A stretch of 64,000 nucleotides of DNA from Methylorubrum aminovorans. GTDB taxonomy: Bacteria; Pseudomonadota; Alphaproteobacteria; Rhizobiales; Beijerinckiaceae. The stretch spans positions 124,001 to 188,000 of the forward strand of contig NZ_BPRC01000007.1 in assembly GCF_022179725.1 (NCBI RefSeq), given 5' to 3'. Each line of letters opens with the position of its first letter. The stretch's first letter is position 1. The translations under genes and the position numbers were made by a program. Positions 59,041-64,000 of this stretch are shown here, piece after piece. The notes below the pieces were generated by a model. It saw only the letters and a list, made by a program, of their open reading frames with translations, did no database searches and was not told where the DNA came from.

Positions 59041-59907
59041 ATGAAACCAATCCGCAAGGCCGTCCTTCCCGTCGCGGGCCTCGGCACGCGCTTCCTGCCG
59101 GCCACCAAGGCCGTGCCGAAGGAGATGCTTACCGTCGTCGATCGCCCTGTTGTTCAGCACGTCGTCGACGAGGCGCGTGAAGCCGGCATTGAGCATTTCA
59201 TTTTCGTCACCGGCCGCGGCAAGGCGGTGATCGAGGATCACTTCGACATCGCGTTCGAACTCGATCACACCCTGCAGGCGCGCGGCAAGACGGCCGCCTA
59301 TGAGGAACTGAAGAAGGACCTTCCCAAAGCGGGACAGACCAGCTTCACCCGTCAGCAGGCGCCGCTCGGCCTCGGCCACGCGGTCTGGTGCGCCCGAGAG
59401 ATCGTCGGCGACGAGCCCTTCGCGGTTCTGCTGCCCGACATGCTCAGCCGCGGCTGCATGGGCCAGATGCTCAAGGCCTACGAGCAGCACGGCGGCAACG
59501 TCATCGCCGTCGAAGAGGTCAAGCCCGAGGAGACTCACCAGTACGGTATCGTCGCAGTCGGCGAGACGTTCGGCCAGACCTTTGAGATCACCGGCATGGT
59601 CGAGAAGCCGAAGCAGGGTACCGCGCCCTCGAACTTCATCATCTCCGGCCGCTACATCCTCCAGCCCGAGATCTTCTCGATCCTGGAGCGGGGCGAAACC
59701 GGCGCCGGCGGCGAGATCCAGCTCACCGACGCGATGATCCGGCTCGCCGAGCAGCAGAAGTTTTACGGCATGCGCTTCGATGGTCGCACCTATGACACCG
59801 GCTCCAAGATCGGCTTCCTCACCGCCAATCTCGCCTACGGTCTGGAGCGTCCGGAGCTCGCCGATGCGCTGAAGGCAGAAATTCGGGCCCTTCTGGGCGA
59901 CGCCTAA
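59041..59907 (+). CDS. galU: UTP-glucose-1-phosphate uridylyltransferase
   Basis: 288 residues. Nucleotidyltransferase signature [21 protein letters not shown], then [15 protein letters not shown] and [10 protein letters not shown]. It makes UDP-glucose for exopolysaccharide, envelope and osmoprotective glucans. The divergent galE uses the product. No strong SD before the ATG, but the N-terminus [15 protein letters not shown] fits. A strong terminator lies 160 nt downstream. Confidence 0.95.
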   Translation: MKPIRKAVLPVAGLGTRFLPATKAVPKEMLTVVDRPVVQHVVDEAREAGIEHFIFVTGRGKAVIEDHFDIAFELDHTLQARGKTAAYEELKKDLPKAGQTSFTRQQAPLGLGHAVWCAREIVGDEPFAVLLPDMLSRGCMGQMLKAYEQHGGNVIAVEEVKPEETHQYGIVAVGETFGQTFEITGMVEKPKQGTAPSNFIISGRYILQPEIFSILERGETGAGGEIQLTDAMIRLAEQQKFYGMRFDGRTYDTGSKIGFLTANLAYGLERPELADALKAEIRALLGDA

Positions 59908-59934
59908 GGTTCCATGCGCGCGCGAGACCGATCC

Positions 59935-60003
59935 ATGCGCCAGGCGCATGTGGAAACGTTATCAGCGCCCTTGCGATTTGTGCAGCGCGATGCGATTTGT
60001 GCA
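59935..60003. repeat. Palindrome and direct repeat downstream of galU
   Basis: ATGCGC-CAG-GCGCAT (59935-59949) is a perfect inverted repeat. Further on TGCGATTTGTGCA occurs twice (59972-59984 and 59991-60003), 19 bp apart start to start. All lie between galU and its terminator, so they would be part of the galU 3' UTR or a separate small transcript. Confidence 0.45.
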
Positions 60004-60067
60004 TTGCGAGATCGCGATGGCGTCGCGGTCCCGTAGCCCTTCTTGGGCGTTTCCTCCCTAGACTTCG

Positions 60068-60093
60068 GGCCGTCCTTCGGGGCGGCCTTTTTT
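60068..60093 (+). terminator. Rho-independent terminator downstream of galU
   Basis: GGCCGTCC (60068-60075) pairs with GGGCGGCC (60080-60087), UUCG tetraloop, followed by six T. A textbook terminator on the plus strand. Confidence 0.88.
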
Positions 60094-60144
60094 CTTGCCC
60101 GATGCGGAGACCGCACTAACGCCACGCTATCGGCCGACCGGCTC

Positions 60145-61041
60145 CTACTCGGCCGCCATGCGGAGGGACGACGCCTCCACCGTCTCGGCCGCGACCTCGG
60201 CGAAGACCCTGGCGAGATTGTCCGCCAGCAACGCGAATCCGACCGTCAGCGCCAGCGACTGCTCATTCATGTAGAGCGCGCGGTTGATCTCGATCTGCAG
60301 CGCGTGCCGCCCGAGTCCCGGCTCGCCGTAATGCTCGGTGATGAAGCCGCCGGCATAGGGCTTGTTGCGCACCACCTTGTAGCCCAGCGCCCTCAGGCGG
60401 CTCTCGACGCCCTCCACCAGGAACGGCTGGCAGGCCGTGCCGAAGCGGTCGCCGAGCACGAAGTCCGCCTGGGCGCTCTCGTCCCGCCCGAGGCTCGACG
60501 AGGGCATCGAGTGGCAATCGATCAGGAAGGCACGGCCGAAGCTCCGCGCCGTGCGGTGGATCAGGCCGCGCAGGGTCCGGTGATAGGGCTTGTAGAGCGT
60601 TTCGATGCGCTGCACCGCCTCCTCCACCGGCAGACGCTCCCGGTAGATCTCCTGCCCGTCGGCGACGATGCGCGGCACCGTCCCCAGGCCTCCCGCCACC
60701 CGCATGGAGCGGGTGTTGGCGAAGGCGGGCAGGCGGCCGGCGAACATGCGTGGGTCGAGTTCGTAGGGCTCGCGGTTCACATCGAGATAGGCGCGGGGGA
60801 AATTCGCCCGCATCAGAGGCGCGCCAAGGCCGACGACCGAGGCGAACAGCCGGTCGACATGGGCGTCCTCCGAGCGGCGCAGCGCCAATGCGTCGAGCCG
60901 TGAGGCGGCGAGGAAGGAGCGGGGATAATGCGCACCGGAATGGGGCGCGTTGAACACGAAGGGAATCGCGTGCTGCGCCGGCTCGTCCACGACGAAGGGT
61001 GGATCGAACGCCTCGGGTCCGTCGGGCTGTGAAGGGCTCAT
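60145..61041 (-). CDS. N-formylglutamate amidohydrolase family protein
   Basis: About 298 residues. Family signatures are FVFNAPHSGAHYP at the N-terminus, LDVNREPYELDPRMF, FLIDCHSMPSSS and LQIEINRALYM. Members hydrolyse N-formyl-L-glutamate, the last step of one histidine-degradation route, but no hut genes are nearby, so the substrate is uncertain. The start at 61041 (MSPSQPDGPEAF) lacks a good SD; the frame extends further upstream. It is divergent from cpdR. Confidence 0.9.
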   Translation of the reverse strand: MSPSQPDGPEAFDPPFVVDEPAQHAIPFVFNAPHSGAHYPRSFLAASRLDALALRRSEDAHVDRLFASVVGLGAPLMRANFPRAYLDVNREPYELDPRMFAGRLPAFANTRSMRVAGGLGTVPRIVADGQEIYRERLPVEEAVQRIETLYKPYHRTLRGLIHRTARSFGRAFLIDCHSMPSSSLGRDESAQADFVLGDRFGTACQPFLVEGVESRLRALGYKVVRNKPYAGGFITEHYGEPGLGRHALQIEINRALYMNEQSLALTVGFALLADNLARVFAEVAAETVEASSLRMAAE

Positions 61042-61349
61042 CGAGAGGCGGAGGCCTGCGCGTGGCGCGGAAGGGACATCGCGCCAGTTTGCGGCGCCGC
61101 GTCCGCCCTGTCCACCATGCGGCGCACAGAGCTGCGAGAGGGGCACGACAGGGTGCGGAGAGTGTCGGGTGCGGCGCGACACCGGCCCCGTTTAACGCTC
61201 TGTTTACCAAGCCGCAGCTTTATGAAATGAACACCCACCGAGCATGTCTCGCGAAGCGCCGGCCGCGCTGTCGTGCCCTCGATCGGCATGGTAGCGACCG
61301 GGCGTATCCTGAGACACTCCAAGGCGCATGGGCACCGGGACGCCGTTCG
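61042..61349. other. Divergent region between the amidohydrolase and cpdR
   Basis: About 308 bp. Open frames run in from both flanking genes but look non-coding. A relatively AT-richer stretch (TTTACCAAGCCGCAGCTTTATGAAATGAAC, in two parts around 61201-61230) is a candidate promoter zone for cpdR. No tRNA was found. Confidence 0.4.
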
Positions 61350-61706
61350 ATGAAGATCCTGCTCGCGGAAGACGACAACGACATGCGCCGGTTTCTGGCC
61401 AAGGCGCTCCAGAACGCCGGCTACGACGTGCTGTCCTTCGACAACGGCCTGTCCGCCTATAACCGCCTGCGCGAGGAGCCGTTCGAGCTTCTCCTGACCG
61501 ATATCGTCATGCCGGAGATGGACGGCATCGAGCTGGCGCGCCGCGCCACCGAACTCGACCCGGACATCAAGGTGATGTTCATCACCGGTTTTGCCGCGGT
61601 GGCGCTGAACCCGGATTCGAAGGCGCCGAAGGATGCGAAGGTGCTCTCGAAGCCCTTCCACCTGCGCGACCTCGTCAACGAGGTCGAGAAGCTTCTCGCG
61701 GCCTGA
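61350..61706 (+). CDS. cpdR: CpdR-type single-domain response regulator
   Basis: 118 residues, one receiver domain and no output domain. Near-identical in pattern to Caulobacter CpdR: KILLAEDDNDMRRFLAKAL, phosphorylated Asp51 in LLLTDIVMPEMDGIELARRA, FITGFAAVALN and LSKPFHLRDLV, ending in Ala-Ala. Unphosphorylated CpdR primes the ClpXP protease for cell-cycle substrates and places it at the pole; phosphorylation through ChpT blocks this. No kinase partner is adjacent. ATG at 61350. Confidence 0.93.
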   Translation: MKILLAEDDNDMRRFLAKALQNAGYDVLSFDNGLSAYNRLREEPFELLLTDIVMPEMDGIELARRATELDPDIKVMFITGFAAVALNPDSKAPKDAKVLSKPFHLRDLVNEVEKLLAA

Positions 61707-61814
61707 GCGGACGCTCGTGCGGCGATCGTCCGACGCTGTGTCCCGGCCGCAGTAGGAAGATCCGCACGGCTCGCCTATATCCGTCGCTTTCCCCCTCGGG
61801 CGCGCGACGGACCC

Positions 61815-62072
61815 ATGCAGCCGGTCACGATCTACACCACGGCCTGGTGCCCCTATTGCTCCGCGGCCAAAAGCCTGCTGCGTGAGAAGGGCGTGTCGTT
61901 CAACGAGATCGACGTTGAGCGGACGTCGGGGGCTCGCGCGACCATGGTCCAGCGGGCCGGCGGGCGCACTTCCGTGCCGCAGATCTTCGTCGGCGACCGG
62001 CATGTTGGCGGTTGCGACGACCTCTACGCCCTGGAGCGGGCCGGCGACCTCGATCCGCTGCTCGCCGCATGA
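61815..62072 (+). CDS. grxC: Glutaredoxin 3 (dithiol)
   Basis: 85 residues. Dithiol active site CPYC (Cys12, Cys15) in TTAWCPYCSAAKSLL, cis-proline TSVPQIF and glutathione-binding GGCDDLYALE. It reduces disulfides using glutathione in the cytoplasm. Its stop overlaps the start of the amidohydrolase gene (ATGA), so the two are translationally coupled. Confidence 0.95.
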   Translation: MQPVTIYTTAWCPYCSAAKSLLREKGVSFNEIDVERTSGARATMVQRAGGRTSVPQIFVGDRHVGGCDDLYALERAGDLDPLLAA

Positions 62073-62914
62073 CGGACCTGTCCGGATACAAGCCGTTCGT
62101 CGCCGCCTGCGTGCAGATGCGCGGCGGGCGCGACCCTGCTGCCAACCGCGAGGCTGCCGTGGCGGCGGTGCGTGAGGCGGCGCGCCGGGGTGCGGCCTAC
62201 GTGCAGACGCCGGAAACGACCTCGCTGATCGAGCGCGACCGCACGGCTTTGTTCGAGAAGGTCGGCCCGCAGGAGCGTGACGCGACGCTCGCCGCCCTGC
62301 GCGAGGTCGCGCGGGCGGAAAAGATCGTCCTGCAGATCGGTTCGCTCGCGATCCGCGAGGGCGAGAAGATCGCCAACCGGGCCTTCCTGATCGACGCCGC
62401 GGGCGAGATCCAAGTCTCTTACGACAAGCTCCACCTCTACGACGTGGACCTGCCCAACGGCGAGAGCTGGCGCGAATCGGCGACCTATTCGGGTGGCGAT
62501 TGCGCCGTGGTGGCCGAGACGCCGCTCGCCAACCTCGGGCTGACGATCTGCTACGACATCCGCTTTCCCGCCCTCTACCGGGCGCTGGCCGAGGCCGGCG
62601 CGACGGTGATGACGGCGCCGGCCTGCTTCACCCGACAGACCGGCGAGGCGCACTGGCATATCCTGCAGCGGGCCCGCGCCATCGAGACCGGCTCGTTCAT
62701 GATCTCCGCCGCGCAAGGCGGCCGGCACGAGGACGGGCGCGAGACCTTCGGCCACTCGCTCATCGTCGATCCCTGGGGGCGCATCCTCGCCGAGGCCGAG
62801 GGCGACGCGCCGGGCCTCATCCTGGCCGAGATCGACCTCGCGCGGGTCGCGGATGCGCGCGCCCGCATTCCCACCCTGTCCCACGCGCGCAGCTTTCACG
62901 TGCGCCGCGCCTGA
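62069..62914 (+). CDS. Carbon-nitrogen hydrolase, Nit1/deaminated glutathione amidase-like
   Basis: 281 residues with the nitrilase catalytic triad: Glu49 (QTPETTSL), Lys120 (YDKLHLYDVDLPNGE) and Cys161 (ICYDIRFPALYRA). The sequence ICYDIRFPALYRALAEAGA and the RAIETGSFM segment match Nit1 proteins, which hydrolyse deaminated glutathione. Coupling to the glutaredoxin gene supports a glutathione-linked role. Start ATG overlaps grxC stop. Confidence 0.9.
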   Translation: MTDLSGYKPFVAACVQMRGGRDPAANREAAVAAVREAARRGAAYVQTPETTSLIERDRTALFEKVGPQERDATLAALREVARAEKIVLQIGSLAIREGEKIANRAFLIDAAGEIQVSYDKLHLYDVDLPNGESWRESATYSGGDCAVVAETPLANLGLTICYDIRFPALYRALAEAGATVMTAPACFTRQTGEAHWHILQRARAIETGSFMISAAQGGRHEDGRETFGHSLIVDPWGRILAEAEGDAPGLILAEIDLARVADARARIPTLSHARSFHVRRA

Positions 62915-62934
62915 ACCGTCCCCATCTCTCCGTC

Positions 62935-63429
62935 ATGATCCGCTTCACCCTCGCCTGCGACTCGGGCCACGCGTTCGAGAGCTGGTTTCCGTCCAACGCG
63001 GCCTACGACGAGCAGTCGGCCCGCGGCCTGGTCACCTGTCCGTTCTGCGACTCCCCCAAGGTCGCCAAGGCGCCGATGGCGCCGGCCGTGGCGCGGACGG
63101 ATCGCGGCCGGCCCGAGACGCCCGCGCCGCAGCTTCCCGTCCCGTCAGGTTCCGGCGTGCCCCCGGCGCCGGCCGAGGCGCCGATGCCGATCCTTGCGAC
63201 CGAGCCGGAGCGGCAGTTGCGCGCCCTGCTGCGGGCCGTGCGCGAGCAGGTCGTCGCGAGCGCGGAGCATGTCGGCGACCGCTTCGCCGACGAGGCACGG
63301 GCCATTCATTACGGCGACGCGGAGGGGCGCCCGATCTACGGCGAGGCGAGCCCGAAGGAGGCGCGGGCGCTCCTCGACGAGGGCATCGACGTGATGCCCC
63401 TGCCGCCAGCGCCCGACGACCGACACTGA
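62935..63429 (+). CDS. DUF1178 family protein
   Basis: 164 residues. N-terminal rubredoxin-like part (IRFTLACDSGHAFESWFPSNAAYDEQ, then a second zinc-type pair CPFC), a variable Pro-rich linker, and the C-terminal EVGDRFADEARAIHYGD-like block (here HVGDRFADEARAIHYGDAE), typical of DUF1178. Function unknown. It lies 20 nt after the amidohydrolase gene in the same operon; the grxC-Nit-DUF1178 order is common in alphaproteobacteria. Confidence 0.92.
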   Translation: MIRFTLACDSGHAFESWFPSNAAYDEQSARGLVTCPFCDSPKVAKAPMAPAVARTDRGRPETPAPQLPVPSGSGVPPAPAEAPMPILATEPERQLRALLRAVREQVVASAEHVGDRFADEARAIHYGDAEGRPIYGEASPKEARALLDEGIDVMPLPPAPDDRH

Positions 63430-63452
63430 GGTTCGGCTGACAGGATGGGGGT

Positions 63453-64000
63453 TCAGACCTCGATGTGCCCGGCCGGGAAGCGGAGCTCGACGGTGGTGCC
63501 CGCCGGCTGCCGGGATCGGACGTGGTTCGTACCCCCGATCTGCCGGATGAGGGCATCGATCAGGGTCGACTCGAAGCTCCCGTTGCCGACGGTGGTGACG
63601 CCGATTCCGTCAGCTTCCACCGTCACGACCAGATCCTCTCCGTCGCGGACGACGCGCAGGACGAGCCGACCGGCCCGTGACGGGACGGCGTGCCGGATGG
63701 CGTTGGAGACGACCTCGTTGACGACCAGTGCCAGCGGTCCCGCCGCCTTCGGCCGGATACGGACGGGGGCCAGATCGAACGCGATCGCGAGATCGCTCCG
63801 GCCCGATGCCTCCACCAGCGTCTCGGCGATCTCACGGACGAGGTCGGCGAGATCGTGGCCCGCATGTTCATCCTCCGGCACGGGTTGGCGATAGAGCGCT
63901 CCGAAGGCATCGACGCGCCCGATCGCCTCGTCGAGCGCCGCGCGAACCGCCGGATCGGCGCTGTTCCGGCTTTGAAGCGACAGCATCGCCGAGATCATCT
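63453..64000 (-). CDS. HisKA_2-type sensor histidine kinase, truncated by window edge
   Basis: Only the C-terminal 180 or so residues are in the window; the frame runs off the right end. The dimerisation segment (MISAMLSLQSRNSADPAVRAALDEAIGRVDAF) is typical of HisKA_2 kinases, and the ATP-binding domain has the N box LVVNEVVSNAIRHA, with a degraded-looking G1 region (VEADGIG). The C-terminus ends TTVELRFPAG. Sensor domain and phospho-acceptor His are outside the window. It is convergent with DUF1178. Confidence 0.85.
   Translation of the reverse strand, partial: MISAMLSLQSRNSADPAVRAALDEAIGRVDAFGALYRQPVPEDEHAGHDLADLVREIAETLVEASGRSDLAIAFDLAPVRIRPKAAGPLALVVNEVVSNAIRHAVPSRAGRLVLRVVRDGEDLVVTVEADGIGVTTVGNGSFESTLIDALIRQIGGTNHVRSRQPAGTTVELRFPAGHIEV

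Overview
The window is ordinary-looking, GC-rich chromosomal DNA from an alphaproteobacterium, most likely order Hyphomicrobiales and plausibly Methylobacteriaceae. That placement rests on the aa3 oxidase gene order (ctaC-ctaD, then ctaB-small protein-ctaG-ctaE, then DUF983-SURF1), the aerobic cobaltochelatase pair cobS/cobT, a CpdR-type response regulator, a PodJ-like SEL1 protein, the assimilatory nasA-cysG pair and fdhD. Genus is an inference; no rRNA or tRNA was seen. Nearly all the DNA is coding, with many 4-bp start/stop overlaps and SD-like GGAG/GAGG sites.

Layout. 1-3681: 3' part of the assimilatory nitrate reductase gene and siroheme synthase cysG. 3881-7313: an SCO copper chaperone gene tail-to-tail with a GT2 glycosyltransferase carrying an MshEN-like N-terminus, divergent from an orphan solute-binding protein. 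7397-10699: a small ORF and cobT/cobS. 11045-14444: J-domain protein, BolA, ArfB, a DUF1275 membrane protein and a TPR-methyltransferase. 14502-17850: ligase-associated exonuclease, ATP-dependent DNA ligase and YjbQ, translationally coupled. 17857-18768: a DMT exporter and a Pmp3 peptide. 18848-26295: beta-oxidation genes (FadJ-type, thiolase, acyl-CoA dehydrogenase) interspersed with an EAL phosphodiesterase, a DUF2059 protein and a DUF4259 protein. 26641-29946: a 1101-residue PodJ-like protein.

29947-34508: an AT-rich patch with a small secreted protein, an AlgX-like SGNH protein, a 2'-5' RNA ligase family protein coupled to a PAP2 phosphatase, and a Tat-exported Gfo/Idh oxidoreductase. 34513-39180 (minus strand): SURF1, DUF983, DUF4864, threonine synthase, M16 peptidase and a 48-residue membrane protein. 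39312-44766: the cytochrome c oxidase cluster, including a 54-residue CoxF-like protein. 45022-46983: fdhD and a secreted PepSY-like, Pro/Ala-rich protein. 47617-53899: glutamate synthase gltB-gltD, ending in a strong terminator. 53972-59907: an MBL hydrolase with an unclear start, a DUF459 SGNH protein, an MltB-type lytic transglycosylase coupled to galE, and galU. 60145-64000: N-formylglutamate amidohydrolase, cpdR, glutaredoxin coupled to a Nit-type amidohydrolase, DUF1178 and a truncated histidine kinase.

How they fit together: nasA, cysG and gltBD form a nitrogen-assimilation theme. The oxidase cluster is completed by its assembly factors CtaB, CtaG and SURF1 and probably the SCO protein. 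CpdR, the PodJ-like protein, the EAL protein and the GT2 point to polar/cell-cycle and surface-polysaccharide control. I found no defence island, prophage, insertion sequence, CRISPR array or integron. The best candidates for a second look are small: perfect inverted repeats (one inside the podJ-like gene), an operator-like dyad before the acyl-CoA dehydrogenase, the AT-rich patch with its secreted peptide, an apparent CTG start, and two hidden small membrane-protein genes.
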